A stretch of DNA of 16,322 nucleotides, from NCBI GenBank assembly GCA_003142495.1, contig PLMM01000182.1:2351-18672 (forward strand), given 5' to 3'. This DNA comes from Gemmatimonadota bacterium (lineage in GTDB: Bacteria > Gemmatimonadota > Gemmatimonadetes > Gemmatimonadales > Gemmatimonadaceae). Positions 1-7,865 of the stretch are shown here, piece by piece (positions within the stretch are counted from its first letter, which is position 1; each line of letters opens with the position of its first letter). Position numbers and translations under genes: made by a program. The notes under the pieces were generated by a model that saw only the letters and a list, made by a program, of their open reading frames with translations, was not told the DNA's origin and ran no database searches.

Positions 1-683
1 AGTTGCGCCCTGAGCGCTTCGGCGAAGAGCTCGTACGCCTTGAGATACTCGAAGCCACCGGACCACTCCTGCGCAGCCGCGCGAATCGACTGGCGATCGA
101 CGAAGTACGCGATCGACCGCGGATCCTTCGTGAAGGTGCGGTCTTTCACGTTGCTGATGATGGCGCTGTAGATGTTGCGGTCGGCTATATCCTCGTAGTG
201 TCGCCACCACGTCATCCCCATCTCGTCGGCGGCGCGCGAGAGCACGGCCGGATCTTTCCCCTTGCGAGCGGCCTTGAGCGCCTCTTCGAAGAGCGGCTTC
301 GCGCGCCCGCGCGTGGCGGCGGAGTTCGACGTGAGGTCGAAGCGCCCAAGGTCGACGAGGTAACCAGGCGAGCCCGGCGCGTTGCGAGTGGCGAGCCGGA
401 GCGACGAGTCGGCGAGATTCAGCAGCGCCTCGTTCGCGTTTCGCTTCATGAAGCCGGTGCGCTTCTCCGCGCCCGACATACGCCAGGCGAGCACGCCGCG
501 GCGATGCCAGGCCTCGCCGTCGCTGGCATTGGCGCGCACGGCCGCGTCGAGCAGCTGAAGGGCGCCGACGGAGTCGCCCTCAGATGCAAGCGAGTCAGCG
601 CTCGCGAATCGCTTTTCCTGAGTGTCCGATTGCGCCGCGAGCGAGCCGGCTGCAAGCAGACAGACGAGCATGACGCACCGCAT
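1..683 (-). CDS. Secreted TPR-type protein, C-terminal part missing (window edge)
   Basis: This frame is open from an ATG at 683 to the window edge with no stop, giving 227 residues of an incomplete protein. The N-terminus is a clear Sec signal peptide: a short basic start, a hydrophobic core (VMLVCLLAAGSLA) and a probable signal peptidase I site in SLAA|QSD. The mature part is alpha-helical with TPR-like spacing (ALQLLDAAVRANASDGEAWH near 40-60, AKPLFEEALKAARKGKDP near 125-145) and a tryptophan-rich segment (MTWWRHYEDIADRN). This layout resembles the N-terminal part of GWxTD-domain proteins common in Gemmatimonadota and Acidobacteria, but the GWxTD part would lie outside the window, so that is only a guess. 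It is probably periplasmic or envelope-attached. No Shine-Dalgarno is obvious; a promoter lies very close to the ATG. The frame uses G/C in third positions throughout, which supports it over the antisense frame. Confidence 0.8.
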   Translation of the reverse strand, partial: MRCVMLVCLLAAGSLAAQSDTQEKRFASADSLASEGDSVGALQLLDAAVRANASDGEAWHRRGVLAWRMSGAEKRTGFMKRNANEALLNLADSSLRLATRNAPGSPGYLVDLGRFDLTSNSAATRGRAKPLFEEALKAARKGKDPAVLSRAADEMGMTWWRHYEDIADRNIYSAIISNVKDRTFTKDPRSIAYFVDRQSIRAAAQEWSGGFEYLKAYELFAEALRAQ

Positions 684-688
684 ACTGG

Positions 689-718
689 ATAGTTCCGTCG
701 GGTACGCGGTGCTGTCAA
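689..718 (-). promoter_or_regulatory. Candidate sigma-70 promoter for the gene at 683-1
   Basis: Reading the minus strand, a perfect TTGACA (718-713) is followed after 18 bases by AACTAT (694-689), a moderate -10 match. The ATG at 683 would then lie about where transcription starts, so the mRNA would be leaderless or nearly so. This fits the absence of a clear Shine-Dalgarno. It is only a sequence match; the -10 is weak. Confidence 0.35.
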
Positions 719-771
719 GAGACCGCTTGTGACCTTACGGATTTCGCACGCCAATACCATCGGCCACGCGG

Positions 772-1827
772 TCAGCGACCGAAGATTCTTGACCAGAGCG
801 AACGCCGTTTTCCCCGTCTCGCATCCTCGGCGGACTCGATCATCTGTGCATACGCCTTGATCAGTCCAGGCGCCTGTGGCGTGCTGGGCTTCGCCGGCGT
901 GCCGGAGCGGCCGGGGGTCGCCGCGTGCGCGCCGGGGGTGTGCGAGGGCGTTCGCGTGGCCACGGGCGTCGGGGGCGCAGGCGACGGCGCCGGCTGGGCC
1001 GCGCGCACCTTGGGCGCCGGCGCCGCATCCGCCGAGAAATCCGGCGTGTCGCGATCGAGCCGCGCGCGCATGTTCCTGGCGCGCGGCACCGCGCCCACGC
1101 GCTTCTGCCGCTGCGCGGCCTTGTCGGCGATGTCGCCGCCGAGCTGCGTCTTCCCGCTCGCCGTGTAAATCTTTGCGAGCGCCGAGAGCGATCGCACCAT
1201 TTCCGCATCGCCGGCCTGCGCGCGCTCCTGCAGCGCGAGCGCGCGGCGCACGAGCTCCTCCGCCACCTCGTGCTCGCCGAGCGAGCTCCGCGCATTCGCC
1301 ACCGCGAGCATCAGCGAGATCGCGTGCGGATGCGACTCGCCGAGCGTGCGCTGCTTGATCGCGAGCAGCCGTCCGAGCAGCGGCGCAGCGGCGCGCCAGT
1401 CGGTCTTCCGCTGATGCAACCGCGCGAGGTTGCTGAGCGTGACCGTCAAATCGGGACTCAGCTCGCCGAGCTGCGCCTCGCCGATCGTGAGCGCGCGGCG
1501 ATAGAGTCGCTCCGCTAGCTCGAGCTCACCGCGCGAGTAGTACGGCGCGGCGAGATCGTTGAGCGCCTGCATGAGATCCACCGACTCGGTTCCGAGTGCC
1601 TGCTCGCGAATGGTCAGCGCGCGCCGAAAATAACTTTCGGCCTGAGTGAAATCGCGGAGGCTGAACGCAACTTGTCCGAGCTCGGTCAGCGTGACCGCGC
1701 CCAGTAACGTCGCTTGCCGGAGCGCCGCGATGTACGCCTGCTCGGCCTCCGCAAATTCGGCGCGCTCGAAGTGCCGGCGGCCGGTTTCGTTGTGTTCTTT
1801 CCAGCGTTCTTCGGTGGAAACGGCCAT
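772..1827 (-). CDS. Kinesin-light-chain-like TPR protein with Pro/Ala-rich linker and basic tail
   Basis: A 351-residue protein starting at an ATG with a good ribosome site (GGGAG, five bases upstream). Residues about 15-245 form successive tetratricopeptide repeats of the 42-residue kinesin-light-chain type; the repeated signature is A-E-x-x-Y/L-x-RRAL-x-I (for example AESYFRRALTIREQALG at 63-79 and AERLYRRALTIGEAQLG at 105-121). Residues about 268-320 are a low-complexity Pro/Ala/Thr linker. The last 15 residues are strongly basic with Trp and Phe (RRGKRRSLWSRIFGR) and could lie on a membrane surface or bind nucleic acid. There is no signal peptide, so it is probably cytoplasmic. TPR domains of this kind are protein-binding scaffolds; the partner is unknown. 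It follows ruvB after 72 bases and precedes the secreted TPR protein. Confidence 0.9.
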   Translation of the reverse strand: MAVSTEERWKEHNETGRRHFERAEFAEAEQAYIAALRQATLLGAVTLTELGQVAFSLRDFTQAESYFRRALTIREQALGTESVDLMQALNDLAAPYYSRGELELAERLYRRALTIGEAQLGELSPDLTVTLSNLARLHQRKTDWRAAAPLLGRLLAIKQRTLGESHPHAISLMLAVANARSSLGEHEVAEELVRRALALQERAQAGDAEMVRSLSALAKIYTASGKTQLGGDIADKAAQRQKRVGAVPRARNMRARLDRDTPDFSADAAPAPKVRAAQPAPSPAPPTPVATRTPSHTPGAHAATPGRSGTPAKPSTPQAPGLIKAYAQMIESAEDARRGKRRSLWSRIFGR

Positions 1828-1899
1828 ACAACTCCCGGAGACGTGCTAACACGAGAACCCGACGGGTCACGCAAGTGGCGCACCGTGTTGTAGGACGAT

Positions 1900-2940
1900 T
1901 CAGAAGAGCGTCGGTTGGCCCGGAAGTGCAGGTGGCGGCGAAAAACCGAAGTGGCGATATGCCAGCTGGGTGGCCATGCGGCCACGGGGGGTTCGCTGGA
2001 GGAATCCGTTCTGCACGAGGAAGGGCTCGTATACCTCCTCGATCGTTAGTTCATCCTCACCAATTGCGGCGGCGATGGTCTTCACGCCCACTGGGCCGCC
2101 GTCGAATTTCTCGATTATCGTTTTGAGGATGCGCGCATCCATGTCGTCGAGGCCGAACTGGTCGACGTCGAGCATCGCGAGCGCGGCATCCGCGAGATCG
2201 CGCGTGATGCGGCCGTTCCCCTTCACCTGCGCGTAGTCGCGCACGCGGCGGAGCAGCCGATTCGCGACGCGCGGCGTTCCGCGCGAGCGACGCGCGAGCT
2301 CCATCGCGCCCCCTTCATCGATCTCGACCTTCAGCACCTCGGCCGAGCGCAGCACGATCTGCTCGAGATCTTCCATCGGGTAGAAGTTGAGGCGCAGCGG
2401 GATGCCGAAGCGCGCGCGCATCGGCGACGTGAGCATCCCGAAGCGCGTCGTCGCGCCGATGAGCGTAAACGGCTCGATCTGCATCGTGATCGTCTGCGCC
2501 TTCGGGCCGTCGCTCAGGCGAATCTCGATCTTGTAGTCCTCCATCGCGGGATAGAGAAACTCCTCGATGATCGGACGCAGGCGATGGATCTCGTCGATGA
2601 AGAGGATGTCGCGGGCGCGCAGATTGGTGAGCGTGCCGACGAGATCGCCGGCTTTCTCGAGCGCTGGCCCACTCGTCGTGTGGATGTTGACGCCGAGCTC
2701 GCGGCCGATGAGCTCAGCGAGTGTAGTCTTGCCGAGTCCGGGCGGGCCGTAGAAGAGCGTGTGATCGAGCGGCTCATTGCGCGCTCGAGCGGCCTCGATG
2801 TAGATCGCGAGCGACTCCTTCACCTTCTGCTGCCCGATGAACTCGGCCAGCCGCTGTGGGCGAAGCGACAGCTCGACCACCGATTCGTCGGCGATGACTT
2901 CCGGTGTGGTGATCTCTGCGCGCGAGGTGGCCTGAATCAC
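1900..2940 (-). CDS. ruvB: Holliday junction branch migration helicase RuvB
   Basis: RuvB is the AAA+ motor that, loaded by RuvA, drives branch migration of Holliday junctions in recombination and repair. The protein has 346 residues, the normal family length. Visible motifs are Walker [10 protein letters not shown] (65-73), Walker B LFIDEIH (113-119), sensor 1 GATTR (162-166), the sensor 2 region [12 protein letters not shown] (221-232) and the C-terminal winged helix with [16 protein letters not shown] (281-295). The reading frame stays open far upstream, to 3453, but only the part from 2940 is RuvB. The GTG at 2940 overlaps the stop of the upstream aminotransferase in the sequence GTGA, so translational coupling is likely. 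It is unusual only in position: ruvC and ruvA lie about 3 kb upstream, separated by two unrelated genes and a terminator. Confidence 0.97.
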   Translation of the reverse strand: MIQATSRAEITTPEVIADESVVELSLRPQRLAEFIGQQKVKESLAIYIEAARARNEPLDHTLFYGPPGLGKTTLAELIGRELGVNIHTTSGPALEKAGDLVGTLTNLRARDILFIDEIHRLRPIIEEFLYPAMEDYKIEIRLSDGPKAQTITMQIEPFTLIGATTRFGMLTSPMRARFGIPLRLNFYPMEDLEQIVLRSAEVLKVEIDEGGAMELARRSRGTPRVANRLLRRVRDYAQVKGNGRITRDLADAALAMLDVDQFGLDDMDARILKTIIEKFDGGPVGVKTIAAAIGEDELTIEEVYEPFLVQNGFLQRTPRGRMATQLAYRHFGFSPPPALPGQPTLF

Positions 2941-4094
2941 ACGCGCGCCTGGAGATTCGCGAGCCGCTCGCCCGCGGCGATGAGCGTCTCGTGCTTCTTG
3001 CAGAAGGCAAATCGCACGAGCTTGCGGCCGCCGTCGCCGGCGCGGAAGAAGCTCGAGCCCGGCACTGGCGCGACGCCGACATCGCGCGTGAGCCACTTCG
3101 CGAACTCGACGTCGCCGAGGTCGGAGAGCGCAGAGAAGTCGGCGAGGATGTAGTACGCGCCCTCGGGAACCGTGAAGGCGAATCCGCCCTCGCGCAGCGC
3201 ATCGCACAAAATGTCGCGGCGAGCGCGGTAGTCGAGCGAGAGATGATTGTAGTAGTCGGCGTCGAAAGCCATTCCGATGGCGGCCGCTTCCTGCAGCGGC
3301 GCGGGTGCGCCCACCGTGAGAAAGTCGTGCACCTTCCGGATCGCCACCGACTCGACTTCCGGTGCGATCGCGTAGCCGAGTCGCCAGCCGGTGCAGCTGA
3401 AGGTTTTGGAGAGACCGGAGATGGTGATCGTGCGCTCCGCCATCCCGGGCCACGTCGCGAGCGCATGATGGTCGCCGGCGTAGCGGATGTGCTCGTAGAT
3501 CTCATCGGTGAAGGCGTACACGTCGTGCTTCACGCACAGCTCGGCGATGAGCGAGATCTCGTCGCGCGTGAAGACGCGCCCCGTCGGATTGTGCGGCGTG
3601 TTGACGATGATCGCCTTCGTCTTCTTCGTAAACGCGGCGCGCAGCTTCTCCTCGTCTATCCGCCAACCCGGCTGCGTGAGCGGCACGAACACCGGCGTCG
3701 CCTCGGCGAGAATCGCATCGGGGCCGTAGTTCTCATAGTACGGCTCGAAGACGATCACCTCGTCGCCCGGATTGACGAGCGCGAGGAAGACCGCCGCCAT
3801 CGCCTCCGTGGCGCCGCAGGTGACGGTGACATTCTTCTCCGAGTCGACATCCATGCCGTACCAGCGCCGGTACTTGGCGGCGATCGCGATCCGCAACGAG
3901 GGCGTGCCCCACGTGATCGCGTACTGGTTGATGTCGGCCTGGATCGCCGTGCACGCCGCGTCCTTGAGCGGCTGCGGCATCGGGAAGTCGGGCATTCCCT
4001 GGGCGAGGTTGAGCGCGCCATGCTCGTTGGCAATGCGCGTCATCTCACGGATCACCGATTCGGTGAACGTGTTGGTGCGGCGGGCTGTGGTCAT
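2937..4094 (-). CDS. PLP-dependent aminotransferase, class I/II
   Basis: A fold type I aminotransferase of 385 residues, probably cytosolic, transferring amino groups between an amino acid and a 2-oxo acid. Key residues visible: the PLP-binding lysine K230 in [17 protein letters not shown]169 in NTPHNPTG, D197 and Y200 in TDEIYEH, and R361 in KLVRFAF, which would bind the substrate carboxylate. The N-terminus [13 protein letters not shown] (28-40) resembles the kynurenine/glutamine/methionine aminotransferase group (YbdL-like), but the substrate cannot be assigned. ATG 4094 is preferred; a TTG at 4142 would add 16 residues without family character and would reach almost into the terminator. 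The 3' end overlaps ruvB by four bases. Confidence 0.92.
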   Translation of the reverse strand: MTTARRTNTFTESVIREMTRIANEHGALNLAQGMPDFPMPQPLKDAACTAIQADINQYAITWGTPSLRIAIAAKYRRWYGMDVDSEKNVTVTCGATEAMAAVFLALVNPGDEVIVFEPYYENYGPDAILAEATPVFVPLTQPGWRIDEEKLRAAFTKKTKAIIVNTPHNPTGRVFTRDEISLIAELCVKHDVYAFTDEIYEHIRYAGDHHALATWPGMAERTITISGLSKTFSCTGWRLGYAIAPEVESVAIRKVHDFLTVGAPAPLQEAAAIGMAFDADYYNHLSLDYRARRDILCDALREGGFAFTVPEGAYYILADFSALSDLGDVEFAKWLTRDVGVAPVPGSSFFRAGDGGRKLVRFAFCKKHETLIAAGERLANLQARV

Positions 4095-4148
4095 GCTCCA
4101 ACGTTGCTCAGGCTCCGCTATCAATGCAACCGGCCGGAGCAAGAAATG

Positions 4149-4188
4149 AAAAAAACCGCGACGTCCGTTTACGAACCGGACGCCGCGG
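4149..4188 (-). terminator. Intrinsic terminator after the secreted-protein gene
   Basis: Two 12-base arms (4156-4167 and 4177-4188) pair over their full length with a 9-base loop; the single non-Watson-Crick position becomes a G-U wobble in the minus-strand RNA. Seven T residues follow on the minus strand (4155-4149). It starts 19 bases after the stop codon at 4207. This separates the yebC-ruvC-ruvA transcript from aminotransferase-ruvB. The other strand also has a short T run (4190-4193), so weak bidirectional action is possible. Confidence 0.88.
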
Positions 4189-4206
4189 CTTTTCTCTGGC
4201 AGAGAG

Positions 4207-5898
4207 CTACTTGTTGATCGTGATTGTCGCGCCGCTCACGGCGAGGTTGGCGACGGAGCCAGAGGTGGTGGTGACTCCGGTGAGCGTCGATTGGAAGGTG
4301 ACGCTGCCGTTGCCGGTCTTCGGGCCGGTCGAGTCGCCGCCGCAGCTCACAACCGCCACGCTCGTGAGCATGACGAGGAGCATCGCGAGCAGCGTCTTCC
4401 GCTTCCGAGTGGCGGGAATGAGAAAGAGCGGCAAGAAGGCGAGCACGATCACTCCGCCGAGACGTTCCGCCACGGTGACGCTGAACGAGTACGTCACCAG
4501 TAGCGCAGTTGGGGCGGTGATGGCGAGCCCTGGATTCACGGGGAGCGTCACGCTGCCGTTTTTCGCCGCGAAGGTTCCGGTAGCGACGAGACTGTCGCCG
4601 GCGTCGACCTCGCCATTTGCATTCTTGTCGATGTAGAGATGCACAGCGGTTACGTCCGTCTGCTCGTTGCCCGTGCCGGATGCCTGCACGGTGACGCCGG
4701 TGACCGTCTGCTGCGATGCTGGGGTCAGAACGAACTCGATCATCGGAACGTCCGAGGAGCCGGCTGCGACGGTGTGGCTCGAAGGCGTAGAGCCGCCGAG
4801 TGCTACGGTGACTGGTACCGTGGTGGTGATGCAGGCGGCTGTGTTGTTGGACGTGTTCGGATCCGCCGGCCCCGACTCCTCGGGCGCACCCTGGTTGCTC
4901 ACCGTCAAGGTCGTGCAGCTCACCGTCACGCTCGGGAAGCTGTCAGCCGGCGTATCGGGCTCGAGATCCGGTATCGTTTCGAGCCGGACGTTCACTGTGG
5001 TGCTATCGCCGGCGGGAAGCATGGAAAGGTTGCAGCTCAACCCCCCACAAGATCCGTCGGCGATCGACATCGCGCCATTTACGTTCTCATTTTCCGTAGC
5101 GAAGCCCCCAAAGACGTGAACATTGTAAGCGTTGTTCGGTCCGTGATTCACAATGCGAAAAATGGAATTGGAAACGAATCCCTGGGCACTCCCCCCCACG
5201 AGAGTTATTCCGAGATCCGTGTGCAGGCTGATGCCGTTCGGATGCGGATTGGTGGTGTCCGGGAACGAGAAACCGAAACCATCGTAGACCCCCAACGTAT
5301 CCACAGCGGCGCTATCGACTTCATAGCCGCTTAGGGAATTCAGGCCGGGCGTGGCCGTTACAGTAATCCTGTCTCCATACGGCGCGACGCCATGGCATGC
5401 GTGGAAATTCACCCACTGATAAAACGCGGGACCACCCTCCACGGTCGTGCAATTCGCAACAGCGATCGGAGCTCCAATGCTGGGAAAAACAGTGAAATTC
5501 ACCGTACCAACGCCGTCGAAATTGTGATCCCCGAAGGGGATGAGTGCGATGTTCAGCTTGCAATCTCGGAGCGTCACGGGTACGTCGACCTCCGTCCACT
5601 TTCCCGCCGTGATCGTGAAGGTGACGTTGTCCGCCGACGCGCGACAGTTGCCAACGGGCGCATCGATCCGCGCCAGCGTATGTGATCCGGGCGTGAACTC
5701 CGCCGTGAACGTCTCCTCGAGACCGTTGGTCCCCTGAACGAAGGTGTGCGAGACACCCCGATCCTCGAAGGCATTGGTGCCGCCGACAACGTGCGTTCGA
5801 AAGTGCGCCCAACCAACCTGCGCTGACGCGGCGCTCGGCATCGTCGACGAAAGTGTGAACGCCAGTGTTGCGATAAGCGAAGAGCGGACGCGATGCAT
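4207..5898 (-). CDS. Large secreted beta-rich protein with DUF11-like domain and C-terminal membrane/lipobox-like segment
   Basis: A 563-residue exported protein with no assigned function. Residues 1-26 are a Sec signal peptide ending in ASA|QVG, preceded by a good GGAG ribosome site. Residues about 27-210 are beta-rich with several cysteines. Residues about 225-360 look like a DUF11/CARDB-type beta-sandwich (FRIVNHGPNNAYNVHV, then LPAGDSTTVNVRL). Residues about 375-475 form another beta domain with a possible calcium loop DKNANGEVD (424-432). The C-terminus is unusual: a hydrophobic segment (482-496), the basic cluster RKRK (498-501), a second hydrophobic segment (503-517), then SCGG with Cys519 and a 44-residue Gly/Thr/Ser-rich tail. 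The hydrophobic-basic arrangement resembles a sorting signal; the second half alone looks like a lipoprotein signal peptide. It sits between ruvA and the terminator at 4149-4188. A role as a surface-anchored adhesin or structural protein is inference. Confidence 0.85.
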   Translation of the reverse strand: MHRVRSSLIATLAFTLSSTMPSAASAQVGWAHFRTHVVGGTNAFEDRGVSHTFVQGTNGLEETFTAEFTPGSHTLARIDAPVGNCRASADNVTFTITAGKWTEVDVPVTLRDCKLNIALIPFGDHNFDGVGTVNFTVFPSIGAPIAVANCTTVEGGPAFYQWVNFHACHGVAPYGDRITVTATPGLNSLSGYEVDSAAVDTLGVYDGFGFSFPDTTNPHPNGISLHTDLGITLVGGSAQGFVSNSIFRIVNHGPNNAYNVHVFGGFATENENVNGAMSIADGSCGGLSCNLSMLPAGDSTTVNVRLETIPDLEPDTPADSFPSVTVSCTTLTVSNQGAPEESGPADPNTSNNTAACITTTVPVTVALGGSTPSSHTVAAGSSDVPMIEFVLTPASQQTVTGVTVQASGTGNEQTDVTAVHLYIDKNANGEVDAGDSLVATGTFAAKNGSVTLPVNPGLAITAPTALLVTYSFSVTVAERLGGVIVLAFLPLFLIPATRKRKTLLAMLLVMLTSVAVVSCGGDSTGPKTGNGSVTFQSTLTGVTTTSGSVANLAVSGATITINK

Positions 5899-5984
5899 GG
5901 TGGATTCTCCGGGCCGGTGAGTGGAGCGCTGCCCTACTCGCAGATAGGCGCGCGTCCTCCCGAAAATCCGGACATGCAGACTTC

Positions 5985-6587
5985 TTAACGCCCTCCGATC
6001 TTCGCCAACGCCGCCCGAATCAGCTCCGGCGCGGACAGCTTGGTCGGCCCCGTATCGATCACCGATCGCACTGCCTTCTCCGCGTCGATCGTCGCGTAGC
6101 CCAGCGACACCAGCGCGCGGATCGCATCCTCCGCACTCGCCCCCTCGGCCCGCGCGCCCGATACGATCGCCGCGCCAGCCACATCATCCAGCTTGTCCGA
6201 GAGATCGAGCACCAATCGCTCCGCCTTCTTCTTCCCGACCCGCGGCACGCCCTGCAGCGTCGCGATGTCCTTCTCGCGAATCGCCCGCACGAGCCGCTCG
6301 GCGGAGAGCGTCGACAACAGCCCGAGCGCGAGCGACGGACCGACGCCGTTCGCCGTCAAGAGCCGCTGGAAGACGCGCTTCTCGTTCACCGTCGCGAAGC
6401 CGAAAAGCAGAAACGCATCCTCGCGCACCACGAGATGCGTGTGGAGCTCCGCCTGCTCACCCACGCGCGGCAGCGTCTCGTACACGCCGAGCGGAATCGA
6501 GAGCTCGTATGCGACGCCGCCGCTGGTGAAGATCTCGACGCGGTCGAGCTCCTTGGCTACGAGCTTCCCGGCAACTCTCGCTATCAC
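5985..6587 (-). CDS. ruvA: Holliday junction DNA helicase subunit RuvA
   Basis: RuvA binds four-way DNA junctions as a tetramer and recruits RuvB. The 200-residue length is typical. The N-terminal OB domain begins MIARVAGKLV, and the central domain carries two helix-hairpin-helix motifs (NGVGPSLALGLL near 80-91 and LQGVPRVGKKKAERLVLDL near 111-129). The C-terminal RuvB-binding three-helix domain (about 152-200) includes ALVSLGYATIDAEKAV. The start is a GTG whose first bases form GTGA with the ruvC stop, a four-base overlap that indicates translational coupling. Confidence 0.97.
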   Translation of the reverse strand: MIARVAGKLVAKELDRVEIFTSGGVAYELSIPLGVYETLPRVGEQAELHTHLVVREDAFLLFGFATVNEKRVFQRLLTANGVGPSLALGLLSTLSAERLVRAIREKDIATLQGVPRVGKKKAERLVLDLSDKLDDVAGAAIVSGARAEGASAEDAIRALVSLGYATIDAEKAVRSVIDTGPTKLSAPELIRAALAKIGGR

Positions 6588-7072
6588 CTGATCCCCGCCA
6601 GCCGCCCGCCCATGATGTGCGCGAGCGCCGCCGCCGTTCCATCCGCCGCGTCGTTCGGCTGCGGCGCGCTCTTGAGTCGCAGCAGCTTCGTCACCATGAA
6701 CTGCACCTGCTCCTTCGATGCCTTCCCCGTGCCCACCACTGCCTTCTTGATCTCCGCCGGCGGATACTCGTGGATCGCGAGCTCCGCCTGCTGCGCCGCG
6801 AGCAGGATCACGCCGCGCGCGTGGCCGAGCACCACCGTCGTACGCACGTTCTTGGCGTAGAACACATCCTCGATCGACATCGCGTCGGGCTTGTGTCGCT
6901 CGATGAGGAGCACAACGTCGTCATAAATTTCGCGAAGGCGCGACGCCAGTGGCTCGCGCGCGTGCGTGCGGATCACGCCACACTCGATGAGCGAGAGCGA
7001 GCCAAACGGCTCGCCCTGTACCACACCGTAGCCAGTTGCCGCAGTGCCGGGATCGATCCCGAGAACGATCAC
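6584..7072 (-). CDS. ruvC: Crossover junction endodeoxyribonuclease RuvC
   Basis: RuvC cleaves Holliday junctions symmetrically after RuvAB branch migration. The protein has 162 residues with the RNase H-like fold and the four expected metal-binding acidic residues: D7 in GIDPGTAATGYG, E68 in SIEDVFYAKN, and D141 and D144 in NDAADGTAAALAH. The conserved GTGKASKEQV segment is at 114-123. It starts with GTG, ten bases after the yebC stop, and overlaps ruvA by four bases, so yebC-ruvC-ruvA is one operon. Confidence 0.97.
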   Translation of the reverse strand: MIVLGIDPGTAATGYGVVQGEPFGSLSLIECGVIRTHAREPLASRLREIYDDVVLLIERHKPDAMSIEDVFYAKNVRTTVVLGHARGVILLAAQQAELAIHEYPPAEIKKAVVGTGKASKEQVQFMVTKLLRLKSAPQPNDAADGTAAALAHIMGGRLAGIR

Positions 7073-7082
7073 GGCCGCCGAC

Positions 7083-7826
7083 TCACGCCTTCGTCATCTC
7101 GGCCACGTCCATGTCGAAGTTGGCCTCGACCTTTTGCACGTCGTCGAGCGAGTCCAGCTCTTCCATCAGCTTGAGGAGCGACTCAGCCGTCCGTCCCTCA
7201 ACGTGTACGGTGTTCTTCGGGATCATCGAGATCTCGGGATCGTGCACCGCGATCCCCTTCGCCTCGAGCGCACTCTTCACCGTGTGCAGCTCCGTGGGCT
7301 CCGTGCTCACGACGAACTGATCGCCGTCCTGCGCGAAGTCAGTCGCGCCGCCATCGAGCGCGGCCTCCATCGTCGCATCCTCGGCGAACTTCGTCGCGTC
7401 GACGTAGAGCTGCCCCTTTCGCTCGAACATCCAGGCGACTGAGTTCGATGCGCCAAGGTTGCCGTTGCCGCGCGAGAGCTTGAAGCGCACCTCGGCCACA
7501 GTGCGCGTCGGGTTGTCGGTGACCGCGTGGATGAGCAGCGCGACACCACCCGGCCCGTAGCCCTCGTACATCACCTCGATGTAGTCCACGCCTTCGAGCT
7601 CCCCCGTGCCCTTCTTCACGGCGCGCTCGATGTTCTCCTTCGGCATCGACGCGGCCTTCGCGATGTCGATCGCCGTGCGGAGGCGCGGATTGCCGGCGGG
7701 ATCGCCGCCGCCCGCCTTCGCGGACACCGTGATCTCGCGGATCAGCTTCGTAAAGTGCGCGCCGCGCTTCGCATCAGTCGCGGCCTTATAGTGCTTGATC
7801 TGCTTCCACTTACTGTGACCAGCCAT
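7083..7826 (-). CDS. yebC: YebC/PmpR family protein (TACO1-like)
   Basis: A 247-residue member of the YebC/TACO1 family, beginning with the family signature MAGHSKWKQIKHYKAATDAKRG and followed by FTKLIREITVSAKAGGGDP and MPKENIERAVKKGTG. The family was named as transcriptional regulators; members are now also linked to translation through ribosome-stalling motifs, so its role here is open. It is the usual partner upstream of ruvC. A GGAG lies directly against the ATG with little spacing, so the effective ribosome site may be the GCGGA slightly further upstream. The gap to the upstream ATPase gene is 39 bases. Confidence 0.96.
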   Translation of the reverse strand: MAGHSKWKQIKHYKAATDAKRGAHFTKLIREITVSAKAGGGDPAGNPRLRTAIDIAKAASMPKENIERAVKKGTGELEGVDYIEVMYEGYGPGGVALLIHAVTDNPTRTVAEVRFKLSRGNGNLGASNSVAWMFERKGQLYVDATKFAEDATMEAALDGGATDFAQDGDQFVVSTEPTELHTVKSALEAKGIAVHDPEISMIPKNTVHVEGRTAESLLKLMEELDSLDDVQKVEANFDMDVAEMTKA

Positions 7827-7865
7827 CTCCGTTATCCGCTGCAGACAGGGTGAATATACGAGCGG

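Noticed and set aside
3..692. A 229-aa open frame on the plus strand
   Set aside because: It is the antisense of the secreted TPR gene (683-1); the minus frame has a signal peptide and natural composition, while this frame is arginine-rich with no family features.
2937..3453. N-terminal extension of the RuvB frame by 171 residues
   Set aside because: The extension is out-of-frame translation of the aminotransferase and has Arg-rich shadow composition; RuvB homology begins at the GTG at 2940.
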